Assembly: GCF_000373905.1 (NCBI RefSeq)
Contig: NZ_KB892705.1
Span: forward strand, 1,302,001-1,366,000
Direction: 5' to 3'
DNA: 64,000 nucleotides
Source of the DNA: Mycobacterium sp. 155
GTDB lineage: Bacteria; Actinomycetota; Actinomycetes; Mycobacteriales; Mycobacteriaceae
The translations under genes and the position numbers were made by a program. Shown here one piece after another: positions 26,780-35,215 of the stretch (positions are counted from its first letter, which is position 1; the number at the start of each line of letters is the position of its first letter). The notes under the pieces are model-generated. The model was not told the DNA's origin and did not search any database. It was given only the letters and a program-made list of their open reading frames with translations.

Positions 26780-27700
26780 GTGCTGCCCGGCCCGGTCACC
26801 GCGCTGCTGCGCGAATTGGAGCCCGACGCGCTGGAGGTGTCCGACAGGCTGACCCTGCGCTCGCTCGGGCCGTGGGGGCGTCGCCAGCACGTCGCGACTG
26901 TGATGATCTCCCATGAACGCCTGGATCGTCTGGTCGGACAGGTACTTCCGCGGTCCATGGCCCGGGCGGTGGCCAACTTCGCCAACCGCCGCACCGCGGC
27001 GAACTACGACGCGGTGGTGTGCACGACGGCGTTCGCCCGCGAAGAGTTCGACCGGATCGGCGCGGTCAACGTCGCCACTGTGCCGCTCGGTGTCGATCTC
27101 GAGCAGTTCCACCCGCGGCGGCACAGCGAGCAGGTGCGCCGCCGGTGGGCCGTACCGCAGCAAACCCTGCTGGTGCACTGCGGCAGGCTCTCGGTTGAGA
27201 AACATGCCCATCGAAGTATCGAAGCCGTTGCTGCACTGCGTGATTCCGGTGTCGACGCGCGCCTGGTGGTGGTCGGGGAAGGGCCGTTGCGGGCCCGGCT
27301 GGAACGCCAGGCGGCGCGATTGCCGGTCGATTTCACCGGCTACGTTGGCTGTCGCGACACTGTGGCGACCATCCTGGCGTCGGCCGACGTCGCGCTCGCC
27401 CCCGGTCCGCACGAAACCTTCGGCCTAGCCGCGCTGGAGGCCCTGGCCTGCGGCACCCCCGCGGTGGTGTCACGAACCTCGGCGCTGGCCGAGATCCTCA
27501 CGTCCGACAGCGGCGCGATGGCCGACAACGATTCCGGAGCCATCGCACATGCGGTGACCTCGGTGATCAGCCGCCCGGAATCGCTACGCCGCAGCAGTGC
27601 GCGCCAGCGTGCCGAGCAGTTCACCTGGCCGCGGGCTGCCGCAAGGATGCTTGACGTACTCGGTGCCTGGAACGCCGCCGGGTATCTGGCCGACCCGTGA
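26780..27700 (+). CDS. GT4 glycosyltransferase, N-terminally truncated
   Basis: A retaining, GT-B-fold transferase of the GT4 family. The C-terminal nucleotide-sugar domain is complete: LLVHCGRLSVEKHAHRSIEA, ARLVVVGEGPL, and the donor-binding GPHETFGLAALEALACGTP with its EX7E motif. The N-terminal acceptor domain is not: the sequence picks up at LEVSDRLTLRSLGPWGRR, where relatives already have about 100 residues including the first strand and glycine loop. The frame is closed by a stop within the hairpin at 26653-26706. I would regard it as probably non-functional. The GTG start is arbitrary. Confidence 0.7.
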   Translation: MLPGPVTALLRELEPDALEVSDRLTLRSLGPWGRRQHVATVMISHERLDRLVGQVLPRSMARAVANFANRRTAANYDAVVCTTAFAREEFDRIGAVNVATVPLGVDLEQFHPRRHSEQVRRRWAVPQQTLLVHCGRLSVEKHAHRSIEAVAALRDSGVDARLVVVGEGPLRARLERQAARLPVDFTGYVGCRDTVATILASADVALAPGPHETFGLAALEALACGTPAVVSRTSALAEILTSDSGAMADNDSGAIAHAVTSVISRPESLRRSSARQRAEQFTWPRAAARMLDVLGAWNAAGYLADP

Positions 27701-27760
27701 CCCGACGGTTGACGCGGGGTAGATAATCGTAGTGGTTTGATGACACCCTCAGGGAGCGTG

Positions 27761-28141
27761 ATGAATCGCATCGTGGTGTGCTGTGCGGCGGCGGTACTGG
27801 CATTCGGAGCCGTCGCATGTTCGAACTCGCAGCCTTCCGCCGGGCATGACTCCGAAACGGCCACGGGCAGCCCGGTGCCCGCACCGGCTCCGGGAACACC
27901 CGTCATCACAATCGCCGGAATGGGGTTCAGCGCGCCGCTCACCGTAGCCCCCGGAACACAGATCACGATCGTCAACGATGACGAGGTCGCGCACACGGTG
28001 ACCTCACTTACCAAGGGGCTGTTCGACGTCCATGTGGCCGGCAAGCAACGTGCGCTTCTCACCGCGCCTTCGGACCCGGGCGAATACGGCTTCGATTGCA
28101 CCTACCACCCGGCGATGGTAAGCAACTTGATCGTCAAGTAG
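27761..28141 (+). CDS. Cupredoxin-domain lipoprotein
   Basis: A 126-aa precursor: signal peptide with lipobox AVAC near residue 20, a short Ser/Pro/Ala linker, then a plastocyanin-like domain. Type 1 copper ligands are visible as His in VAHTVTS, then Cys, His and Met in FDCTYHPAM. It is probably a small extracytoplasmic electron carrier or copper-binding protein. ATG 27761 has AGGGAG at good distance. It precedes the Mpt53/CcdA pair on the same strand but 390 bp away. Confidence 0.88.
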   Translation: MNRIVVCCAAAVLAFGAVACSNSQPSAGHDSETATGSPVPAPAPGTPVITIAGMGFSAPLTVAPGTQITIVNDDEVAHTVTSLTKGLFDVHVAGKQRALLTAPSDPGEYGFDCTYHPAMVSNLIVK

Positions 28142-28202
28142 GAGCCAGCTCTCGGCGAGCCAGCGCAAGGCCTTTCACCATGAGCAAGCGCGACTATTGG
28201 TT

Positions 28203-28214
28203 GTGGGATCCCAC
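28203..28214. repeat. 12-bp perfect palindrome
   Basis: GTGGGATCCCAC lies in the gap between the cupredoxin gene and the mpt53-like gene. It could be an operator, but nothing else supports this. Confidence 0.35.
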
Positions 28215-28246
28215 ATCGTCTCCAAGCTAGCCGCGGCGCCGGGCCA

Positions 28247-28516
28247 TTGGGGGATGGCCGCAACGGGCCGCCACCATGGGGCTGGGGCCCGCCGCCACCG
28301 CTTCAGTGGCGGGGCGGACCATTGCCGCCGACCGTCAACTACTGGGGTTACAACCTGAATCCTGCGTGGGACGCCGGTTCCCGGCAGTGGGGCGTCTGGT
28401 TGTTCGGCATGTTCATCCCGATCCTCGGCGTCAGTTTCAGGCTCCATCTTGAACCAGGATGTGCTTACCGTCGTGGTAACAGGTGTGTGAGCACCTGCAT
28501 GCACGCTGCACCTTGA
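28247..28516 (+). CDS. Possible small Pro/Gly/Trp-rich membrane protein
   Basis: The frame encodes PPPWGWGPPPPLQWRGGPL, then VNYWGYNLNPAWD and a hydrophobic stretch WGVWLFGMFIPILGV, a pattern seen in small mycobacterial membrane proteins. The only start is a TTG without a clear ribosome site, and the last 25 residues look random and overlap no known domain. It may be a decayed gene. The remaining gap from 28142 holds nothing else but the palindrome at 28203. Confidence 0.35.
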   Translation: MGDGRNGPPPWGWGPPPPLQWRGGPLPPTVNYWGYNLNPAWDAGSRQWGVWLFGMFIPILGVSFRLHLEPGCAYRRGNRCVSTCMHAAP

Positions 28517-28533
28517 GCCGAGGAGATGGTGCC

Positions 28534-29049
28534 ATGAGTACGCGATTCTGGCGGCGACAAAGAACGTTCACCGCGGGCCTGGCCGCCGCGCTGTCGGCGG
28601 TTGTGCTCGGGCTGGCCCTGGTGGCCCCGCCCGCCGCCGTCGCCGATGACCGGATGCAATTCGCCGGGACCACATTGTCGGGCGCTCCGTTCGACGGCTC
28701 CACGTTGGCCGGGCACCCCGCAGTGCTGTGGTTCTGGACGCCGTGGTGTCCGTTCTGCAACGCCGAAGCCCCCGGGGTCAGCGCGGTGTCGGCCGCCAAT
28801 CCGGACGTGACCTTCGTCGGTGTGGCGGCGCATTCCGACGTCGGGGCGATGCAGGCCTTCGTCAACAAGTACCACCTGAACTTCACCAATCTGAACGACG
28901 CCGACGGCTCGATCTGGGCTCGCTACAACGTGCCGTGGCAACCGGCCTATGTGTTCTACCGGGCCGACGGATCCTCGACGTTCGTGAACAACCCGACATC
29001 GGCCATGCCGCAGGACGAGTTGGCCGCGCGGGTGGCCGCTCTCCGCTGA
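28534..29049 (+). CDS. Secreted thioredoxin-like disulfide oxidoreductase (Mpt53/DsbE type)
   Basis: A 171-aa exported protein with a signal peptide (LAAALSAVVLGLALVAPPAAVA) and a thioredoxin fold. The active site is WTPWCPFCN, and the cis-Pro region VPWQPAYVFY is kept. In M. tuberculosis the homologue Mpt53 (Rv2878c) oxidises exported proteins. The ATG at 28534 is preceded by GAGGAG. The CcdA-like gene begins 6 bp after its stop, so the pair forms an operon for thiol chemistry outside the membrane. Confidence 0.93.
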   Translation: MSTRFWRRQRTFTAGLAAALSAVVLGLALVAPPAAVADDRMQFAGTTLSGAPFDGSTLAGHPAVLWFWTPWCPFCNAEAPGVSAVSAANPDVTFVGVAAHSDVGAMQAFVNKYHLNFTNLNDADGSIWARYNVPWQPAYVFYRADGSSTFVNNPTSAMPQDELAARVAALR

Positions 29050-29055
29050 TGCCGC

Positions 29056-29955
29056 ATGGGTGGTGAACTGCTGGGGCTGGCGTTCGGCGCCGGCCTCGTC
29101 GCGGCGTTGAATCCGTGTGGATTCGCTTTGTTGCCTGGGTATCTCGCACTCGTCGTGCGCGGGTCCGCCGATACCGGGTGGCCGGCGTCGGTGCGGCGGG
29201 CGTTACTCGCAACTGCCGCGATGACAGCCGGATTCGTCACGGTGTTCGGGGTTTTCGCCGCGCTGACGATAGCGATGGCCAGCGCGGTCCAGCGCTACCT
29301 GCCCTACGTCACGGTGTTGATCGGACTGGTCCTGCTCGGTCTGGGATGCTGGCTGTTGGCGGGCCGGCACCTGGGCCTGCTTATGGGAAACACCCTGAAG
29401 CGTCACGTCAATTGGGCGCCGACCGCACGCCTGGGGTCCATGTTCGGCTACGGCGTCGGCTACGCAGTGGCGTCGCTGTCCTGCACCGTCGGGCCGTTCC
29501 TCGCCGCGACCGGCGCAGGGTTCCGATCGGGCACGATCCTGCGCGGTGTGGCCGTATTCGCCGCGTACGCGGCCGGGTTCATGGTGATCGTCGGGGCGCT
29601 GGCCCTCGCCGCGGCGTTGGCCAGCACCGTGGTAGTCGAGCGGATGCGGCGAATTGTGCCGTATGCGAACAGGATCAGCGGCGCGCTGCTGATCGTGGTC
29701 GGGACCTACGTCGGGTACTACGGGCTCTATGAGATACGGCTGTTCGGCGCCGGCGGGTCACCCGATGACCCGGTGATCGCGGCGGCCGGGCGGGTGCAGG
29801 GCACCATCGCGGGCTGGGTCCATCAGCACGGCGCGTGGCCGTGGTTGGCGACGCTGGCCGTACTGGTGGTCTGCGGCGCGGTGTGGCGGCTTGCCGTCAG
29901 GCGCGCCGCGAAACGTCGCCCCGCAGATCCGGCCACGGTGGGCGACGGACCATAG
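29056..29955 (+). CDS. CcdA/DsbD-like membrane thiol reductase
   Basis: A 299-aa protein with about six to seven membrane spans that passes reducing or oxidising equivalents across the membrane to the thioredoxin-like partner encoded just upstream. The two redox cysteines are in AALNPCGFALLPGYL and VASLSCTVGPFL. The C-terminus adds one more span beyond the DsbD core. It is similar in order to Rv2878c-Rv2877c. Its 3' end overlaps the convergent GerW-type gene by 59 bp. Confidence 0.92.
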   Translation: MGGELLGLAFGAGLVAALNPCGFALLPGYLALVVRGSADTGWPASVRRALLATAAMTAGFVTVFGVFAALTIAMASAVQRYLPYVTVLIGLVLLGLGCWLLAGRHLGLLMGNTLKRHVNWAPTARLGSMFGYGVGYAVASLSCTVGPFLAATGAGFRSGTILRGVAVFAAYAAGFMVIVGALALAAALASTVVVERMRRIVPYANRISGALLIVVGTYVGYYGLYEIRLFGAGGSPDDPVIAAAGRVQGTIAGWVHQHGAWPWLATLAVLVVCGAVWRLAVRRAAKRRPADPATVGDGP

Positions 29956-30223
29956 CCACCGTCGCGAGCGTGGCCGCGATCAGACCGATCAGCTCGCCCA
30001 TCAGAGCGATGCGGGTGGCGTCCACCGCAGGAACCCAGATCGGGGTGCCGTTCTTGATCACGAACACACCGAGCGCGCGGGCACCCCGGCCGCCGTCGCG
30101 TCGGTGGCGCACCTTGGACACCGGGATCACCGTGGTTCCGTCGGGGGTCTGGTAAGGCTCCCCGAACAATCGGTCGGGATCGCCATCGGTGGATAGGGCT
30201 TCCAGTGCGTCAGGCATTCGCAT
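29897..30223 (-). CDS. GerW/YtfJ-family protein
   Basis: A 108-aa protein with the core DPDRLFGEPYQTPDGTTVIP and VSKVR seen in the spore protein YtfJ (GerW), followed by GVFVIKNGTPIWVPAVD and one C-terminal membrane helix (IGLIAATLATVAM). Mycobacteria do not sporulate, and the role of these proteins outside sporulators is not known. It begins 17 bp after the small acidic gene and forms an operon with it. Confidence 0.85.
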   Translation of the reverse strand: MRMPDALEALSTDGDPDRLFGEPYQTPDGTTVIPVSKVRHRRDGGRGARALGVFVIKNGTPIWVPAVDATRIALMGELIGLIAATLATVAMVRRPPWPDLRGDVSRRA

Positions 30224-30240
30224 GCCGGCGTCCTTTCGGG

Positions 30241-30444
30241 TCAGCGGTCGAAATCCAGATCGTCGTCGATCGGTACGACAGTGGCCTGCTCGATGAGGTC
30301 CGCCTCGTCGGCGTCGGCATCAGGGGATATCCGGATCCGGCTGGATTCGGACATGTCGTCGTCGATATTGACGGGCGTGAGTTGTTCGACTGCATCAGCC
30401 TCGGGTGCGTCGTCGTCGAACGCCCCGTTGTCGGCATAGGTCAT
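30241..30444 (-). CDS. Small acidic protein, 67 aa
   Basis: The 67 residues contain about 20 Asp/Glu and very few basic residues, and the phrases PVNIDDDMSES and VVPIDDDLDFDR look like an imperfect internal repeat. GGGAGG lies directly before the ATG, which strongly supports translation. It is probably intrinsically disordered. It is the first gene of an operon with the GerW-type protein and may be its partner. Confidence 0.75.
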   Translation of the reverse strand: MTYADNGAFDDDAPEADAVEQLTPVNIDDDMSESSRIRISPDADADEADLIEQATVVPIDDDLDFDR

Positions 30445-30724
30445 GATCGTTCCTCCCCGATCGGCCGGCGATGACCATCCCGATTGTCCTACCGGTGCCG
30501 GGATGATTCAACGGTGCGGGTCAGCGGGCCGGGAACCCGGGTTCGGCGCCGGCGGCATGCGGCCATACCAGCCGGTGGATCATGCCCGCTCTCCCATGGA
30601 GCGACAGCGCCGCCGCAGTCGGAGCCGCACCCCAATTCGATCAAAGTTATTGGTGCGCAGGCTATCCCGCCAGCCCGACACCCGGGCGCCAGCAACTATT
30701 TGGCCGGGGTGAAGATTTGGAGTC

Positions 30725-31675
30725 GTGAGACTCGTGACGATCGACGATATACGCGGTGCCGCCGAGCGCATCGCGGCCGACGTGATCCGCACCCCGCTGC
30801 TGCCTGCCGCATGGGCCGACCCTGACCGCCCGCTGTGGATCAAGCCCGAGAATCTGCAGCCCATGGGTGCTTTCAAGATCCGCGGCGCGTTCAACGCGCT
30901 CGGCCGGCTGGATCCAGGGGTGCGGGCTAGGGGAGTCGTGGCGTATTCCAGCGGCAACCACGCCCAGGCGGTCGCCTGTGCGGCGGCAAGTTACGGCGTC
31001 GTCGCGCATATCGTGATGCCCGAGGAGACCCCAGCCGTCAAGGTCGACGCGACCCGGGGCTATGGCGCGGACGTGGTGCTGTGCGCGGCTGGTCAGCGCG
31101 AGCGGGTGGCCGCCGAAGTCGTCGAACGCACCGGCGGGGTGCTGATACCGCCGTTCGACCACCTCGACGTCATCGCCGGGCAGGGCACGGTCGGGCTGGA
31201 GATCGCCGAAGACCTCCCCGGAGTCGCGACCGTGCTTATCCCGATCAGCGGCGGCGGCCTGGCGTCCGGTATCGGCACGGCCGTGCGTGCGCTGTGCCCA
31301 CGAGCCAAGATATTCGGGGTCGAACCGGAACTCGCAGCTGACACCGCCGAAGCGCTGGACAGCGGTCATCTGGTAGATTGGCCTGTGGCACAACGCAATC
31401 GGACCATAGCCGACGGGCTGAGGTCCACTCCGTCGGCGTTGACCTTCGCGCATCTGCAGCACGTACTCGACGGCGTCATCACCGTCACCGAGGACGAGAT
31501 TCGTGCCGCCATACGGGAATTGGCCTACCGGGCGCATCTGGTCGTCGAGCCAAGCGGGGCCGTCGCACTTGCCGGCTACCACCGCGGGCAGCTCCCCAAG
31601 GGGCCCGCGGTGGTTATCGTCTCCGGCGGAAACATCGAACCGGCGTTACTGAGAGCCATTTTTGCCGATGGCTAG
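30725..31675 (+). CDS. PLP-dependent threonine/serine dehydratase (type II fold)
   Basis: A 316-aa enzyme that probably removes water and ammonia from serine or threonine, or acts as a serine racemase. The PLP lysine is in GAFKIRGAFNA, the substrate loop is SSGNHAQA and the phosphate-binding loop is SGGGLASG. There is no C-terminal ACT domain, so it is of the catabolic, non-IlvA type. The start is GTG 30725; a second GTG at 30734 is also possible. The 280 bp before it, back to the acidic-protein gene, hold no gene. Confidence 0.92.
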   Translation: MRLVTIDDIRGAAERIAADVIRTPLLPAAWADPDRPLWIKPENLQPMGAFKIRGAFNALGRLDPGVRARGVVAYSSGNHAQAVACAAASYGVVAHIVMPEETPAVKVDATRGYGADVVLCAAGQRERVAAEVVERTGGVLIPPFDHLDVIAGQGTVGLEIAEDLPGVATVLIPISGGGLASGIGTAVRALCPRAKIFGVEPELAADTAEALDSGHLVDWPVAQRNRTIADGLRSTPSALTFAHLQHVLDGVITVTEDEIRAAIRELAYRAHLVVEPSGAVALAGYHRGQLPKGPAVVIVSGGNIEPALLRAIFADG

Positions 31676-31978
31676 TGCATACCCTCCATCGAGTGTGGCT
31701 GTCACGCCGACCCTGCCGCTCAGCCGAAGGCGGGACTCGGAGTCCGGCTTCGACGGGGCCGATCCGGCTGCCGGCAATTACCGAGCCGGTTTCGGTAACC
31801 GGTGCTTCAGCGCGACCCGATGTTGCTGGTCGCACGTGACGGCGGGTGCTCCGTGGACGGGTGAAACGTTTGTGCGCCGCGCGCCGATGCAGTAACTGTG
31901 AATCGCTGCCTCCGGGAATCCCATGTGACGCTTACTGGCCTCGGCCTGTGTATACCGCGGGCGGCCGCGCGAACGAAC
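31676..31978. other. Intergenic region
   Basis: Just over 300 bp between the dehydratase and the transpeptidase. A small stem (CCGGTT with AACCGG, 31786-31802) is the only structure seen. ORFs here lack coding character. Confidence 0.5.
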
Positions 31979-31984
31979 TACACT
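31979..31984 (+). promoter_or_regulatory. Probable -10 box of a leaderless promoter
   Basis: TACACT lies six bases before ATG 31991 of the L,D-transpeptidase gene, fitting TANNNT and a transcript that starts at or next to the start codon. No Shine-Dalgarno sequence is seen. Confidence 0.5.
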
Positions 31985-31990
31985 GCAGTG

Positions 31991-32776
31991 ATGCTGAACG
32001 CCTCGTCGCCCGGTTCTCGAACCGTGCTTGGATCGGTCCGAAAAGTGTTTGCGGTGATCGGTATCGCCATGCTCGCCACCGCCGCGTCGGTTAATGTCGC
32101 GGCGGCTGCCGTCAGCACCCCGAACCCGGTGGCCAGCGTCGAGCCGTCAGCGGGCTCCGTCGTAGGGGTGGCCTACCCGATCACGGTGACGTTCAGCCAG
32201 CCGGTCATCGACCGGGGTGCGGCCGAGCACGGCCTGCGGGTGTCGACCTCTGCGGCGAGCACCCCGACCGGGAAGTTCACCTGGTTGAGCGACGACGTCA
32301 TGCGGTGGACCCCGGATCAGTTCTACCCGGGTCACTCCACCGTCTCGGTCGTCGCTGAGGGCTTCAAGACCACTTTCGAGACCGGGGCCACCGTGCTCGG
32401 TGTGGCCAATATCAGCGCTCACACTTTCACCGTCAGCATCGACGGCGAAGTTGCGCGCACCATGCCCGCGTCGATGGGCAAGCCTAAGCATCCGACCCCG
32501 GTCGGTTCCTTCACCGCACTGTCGAAAGAGAAGACGGTGGTGATGGATTCGCGCACCATCGGGATCCCATTGAGCGATCCGGAGGGCTACAAGCTGACCG
32601 TCAACGACGCGGTCCGAGTGACTTGGGGCGGGGTGTACGTGCATTCAGCACCGTGGTCGGTGGCACAGCAGGGCAATTCGAACGTCAGCCACGGCTGCAT
32701 CAACCTGAGCCCGGACAACGCGGCGTGGTATTTCAACACCGTCAGCATTGGTGATCCGATCGTCATCAACGCCTGA
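31991..32776 (+). CDS. L,D-transpeptidase
   Basis: A 261-aa exported enzyme that makes 3-3 cross-links in peptidoglycan and is insensitive to most penicillins. After a signal peptide or anchor (VFAVIGIAMLATAASVNVAAAA) there is one Ig-like domain (about 50-135) and the YkuD catalytic domain with VSHGCINLSPDNAAWYF holding the active Cys. The short single-Ig layout is like LdtMt1 (Rv0116c). ATG 31991 is preferred over upstream codons because of the promoter spacing. Confidence 0.92.
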   Translation: MLNASSPGSRTVLGSVRKVFAVIGIAMLATAASVNVAAAAVSTPNPVASVEPSAGSVVGVAYPITVTFSQPVIDRGAAEHGLRVSTSAASTPTGKFTWLSDDVMRWTPDQFYPGHSTVSVVAEGFKTTFETGATVLGVANISAHTFTVSIDGEVARTMPASMGKPKHPTPVGSFTALSKEKTVVMDSRTIGIPLSDPEGYKLTVNDAVRVTWGGVYVHSAPWSVAQQGNSNVSHGCINLSPDNAAWYFNTVSIGDPIVINA

Positions 32777-32980
32777 CGGCCACGTCGCGACGCAGTCTGC
32801 CGATTAGGTGGTGGGGTGCTCAGCGACGCCCTGTCGCAGAGCCGTTCCGGCGTTGGCCTGCAACAGATTTCCAGGCCCGCTGTCGTCAGCGATCGGTTCC
32901 GTTCTCGCGGAGGAACTTCCAACGCTGACGCTAGCCGCGCAGCAGTATGGTCCGGCTGGCGTCCGTGCCGCCAAATCCCA

Positions 32981-33310
32981 CGGACGATCTCGTCGGCCGC
33001 GGGTGGTCGGGCGTTTCTCCTTGAACAGTTCCTATTGGTCGCGGAACTTGGTGAAGGCCATCATGTCCTCGGTGATCGAGTTACGGGTCACCTCGTTGCT
33101 GGCCACCGCCAGCAGGATCGGGAGATGCCGTCCTCGCAGTCTGGGACAGCGACGTCTTCTCCTAGCTGGGGAAGACGTCGCCGCACAGGGAGACCACCGG
33201 ATCGGCGCCGGTCTCCGCATCTGCGCGAGCTCGTCGACCGGTAGGCGCTCGGCGCGGATGTCGGGATCGGTGAAGTCGAATCCGGCGGGAGATTCTAAGG
33301 TCAGCACCAT
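32981..33310 (-). pseudogene. Remnant of a CYP125/CYP142-type cytochrome P450
   Basis: The minus strand starts as a normal steroid-type P450 (MVLTLESPAGFDFTDPDI, ERLPVDELAQMRRPAPIRW), then jumps to the I-helix ILLAVASNEVTRNSITEDMM in a row, so about 200 residues are missing. A TAG stands where relatives have Trp (DQW), and a frameshift precedes ADEIVR, after which similarity ends. The heme Cys region is absent. CYP125 oxidises the cholesterol side chain in mycobacteria. No other gene is visible between 32777 and 33513. Confidence 0.85.
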
Positions 33311-33513
33311 GGCCTGTTGACTCCTCGCAACGACGTTGTGTAGTGATACCGCTCCTTGTGACACCCCAGGTGGAACGGTATGCGGCGGTTGTAGAACTCG
33401 AAAAGTCGTCAGTTTTGGAATGCGTTCCGATTCGGCTGGTGTAACGAATGACTGGCATCGCCGATGTACCCAGCGCTACCATCAGCCCCTGGAGTAACAG
33501 CGAGAGGCCACCG

Positions 33514-34161
33514 ATGACTGTCGACATCCGAAAGCTTGCGTCCGCGGCTGCGTGCTGCGTGTCGGCTCCCGTCGTCGCGCTGATGATCGCGGCGGCGGCA
33601 TCAGCCGATCCGGGCTTGCCGGTACCGCCCCCGGATCCCGGCGCCGTACCGGCGCCGCAGGCGGCCGATCCGGCGGCCCCGACGCCGTTGGCTGCCGATC
33701 CAGCGGCCCCCGCACCGTTGGCGGGCGATCCGGCGGCCCCGACACCGTTGGCCGCCCCGCCAACGGGCACCCCGCATCTGGCCAGTCCGGACGCGCTGCC
33801 GCCGGGGTCGACGATGGATCCCAACGCAGGGGACGCGGACCGTCCCAATGTGAGCTATCTCAAGGATCTGTGGCACGCGGTCCAGAACAACGACATCAGC
33901 GGTAAGCAGGCGCTGCTGCTCGGTCTCGCGCAGCGCAACATGAGCACCCCGATCCCGGATCAGGCACCCGGCCCAAATGTGCCGCTCTCACCGGGCGAAC
34001 CGGCGCCGCAGGGCGCACCGGAGCCGAACACCATGGCGCCCGCAGGCCCCGTCCTGCCCGGTGGGTCTGCGCCTGCGGCACCGGCGAACCCGTTTGCTCC
34101 GCCACCACCAGCAAACTCGCCACCTCCGCCGCCGGTTGATCCAGCTCCGCCGCTGCCCTGA
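33514..34161 (+). CDS. Secreted Pro/Ala-rich protein
   Basis: A 215-aa exported protein with a signal peptide ending near AASADPG. It carries three imperfect copies of the decapeptide DPAAPTPLAA (residues about 50-85), a central less biased helix (NVSYLKDLWHAVQNNDISG and KQALLLGLAQRNM), and a long Pro-rich tail ending PPPPPVDPAPPLP. It resembles cell-wall or secreted mycobacterial antigens of the Apa kind in composition only; no catalytic motif is seen. GAGAGG precedes the ATG. Confidence 0.8.
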   Translation: MTVDIRKLASAAACCVSAPVVALMIAAAASADPGLPVPPPDPGAVPAPQAADPAAPTPLAADPAAPAPLAGDPAAPTPLAAPPTGTPHLASPDALPPGSTMDPNAGDADRPNVSYLKDLWHAVQNNDISGKQALLLGLAQRNMSTPIPDQAPGPNVPLSPGEPAPQGAPEPNTMAPAGPVLPGGSAPAAPANPFAPPPPANSPPPPPVDPAPPLP

Positions 34162-34310
34162 TCACCGCTCGCGGGATTCAGCCCACAGGGGCGCTTGCTA
34201 CGGCTGCCATCAGTTCGCCGGGGACCGCTCCTGCGCTCAACAGTCCGGCCATGGGCGTCGGCGTAGTCGAACTGACCGCTACGACGATGCGGATCCAGAA
34301 CGAAATCGAC

Positions 34311-34324
34311 TGAAACGTGTTCTA
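34311..34324. promoter_or_regulatory. KstR-like operator
   Basis: TGAAACGTGTTCTA fits every fixed position of the KstR motif TNNAACNNGTTNNA, which controls cholesterol catabolism in mycobacteria. It lies 73 bp upstream of the HAD phosphatase start. Such a short motif can arise by chance. Confidence 0.45.
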
Positions 34325-34396
34325 GTTTAGTGTTCTGAGGTGCGGCACTTAGACGGAATGGCCCAAACTGCGGCCGACGATGCGTCATCCGGGTAG

Positions 34397-35206
34397 GTGT
34401 CCGACCTATTGAGGATTGGCCGGATCGTGGCTCGGCTTGGTCTACTTGTCTTCATGGGTCGGATATTGTCGCCACCCGAATCGCTGGCCGAAATCGGCGA
34501 AGGTTCAGGTGGTGCGAGGGTGGGGGCATTCTTCGATCTTGACGGAACGCTAGTCGACGGATTCACCGCCAGCGCTCACGCCGGGTACCGGATCCGCAAT
34601 CGACAGGCCGCGCTCGGCGAGATCCTGGGGATCATCGAAGCTTCGGTGCGTTACCGACTGGGCCGGATGCCGTTCGAGAGGCTCCTCGTGCGAGCTGCCG
34701 GATATCTGCGGGGCGAGTCGTTGCGAGAACTCGACGAGTTGGGGGAGCAGCTGTTCACCCGGCGCATCCTCGAACGGGTCTACCCCCACATGCGCGAGGT
34801 GGTCCGGCGCCACCAGGAGCGTGGTCACACCGTAGTGATGAGTTCGTCGGCGCTGACCATCCACGCCGAGCCCGTCGCGCGTCACCTCGGCATCGACCAT
34901 GTGCTGTGCAACCATTTCGAAACCGACGCCGACGGACTGCTGACCGGTAACGTGGTCCTGCCGATCGTGTGGGGTGCCCGTAAAGCCGATGCAGTGCAGC
35001 GGTTTTGCGAAGATAAGGCCGTCGAGCTGCAGCGCAGTTACTTCTATGCCGACGGTGGCGAAGACGGTGCGTTGATGCGGCTGGTGGGTCGGCCCCGGCC
35101 GGTCAACCCCAGGCCGGGTCTCGCCTCGGTGGCAGCGGAGCATGACTGGCCGGTGCTGACCGTGGAGCGGGCCCGCACCGCGCCTTTGCCACCAGGCTGG
35201 GCCTAA
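34397..35206 (+). CDS. HAD-IB family phosphatase (SerB-like)
   Basis: A 269-aa haloacid-dehalogenase hydrolase. Motif I is FFDLDGTLVDGF, motif II MSSSALTIH, motif III has the Lys in RKADAVQ, and motif IV is YADGGEDGALMRLVGRP. Many mycobacterial relatives carry a second acyltransferase (PlsC) domain; this one stands alone. The first 40 residues include a hydrophobic stretch and precede the domain. The GTG at 34397 is the longest choice; ATG 34454 would still keep the whole domain. Substrate unknown. A KstR-like box lies upstream. Confidence 0.88.
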   Translation: MSDLLRIGRIVARLGLLVFMGRILSPPESLAEIGEGSGGARVGAFFDLDGTLVDGFTASAHAGYRIRNRQAALGEILGIIEASVRYRLGRMPFERLLVRAAGYLRGESLRELDELGEQLFTRRILERVYPHMREVVRRHQERGHTVVMSSSALTIHAEPVARHLGIDHVLCNHFETDADGLLTGNVVLPIVWGARKADAVQRFCEDKAVELQRSYFYADGGEDGALMRLVGRPRPVNPRPGLASVAAEHDWPVLTVERARTAPLPPGWA

Positions 35207-35215
35207 CCGCCCGCG

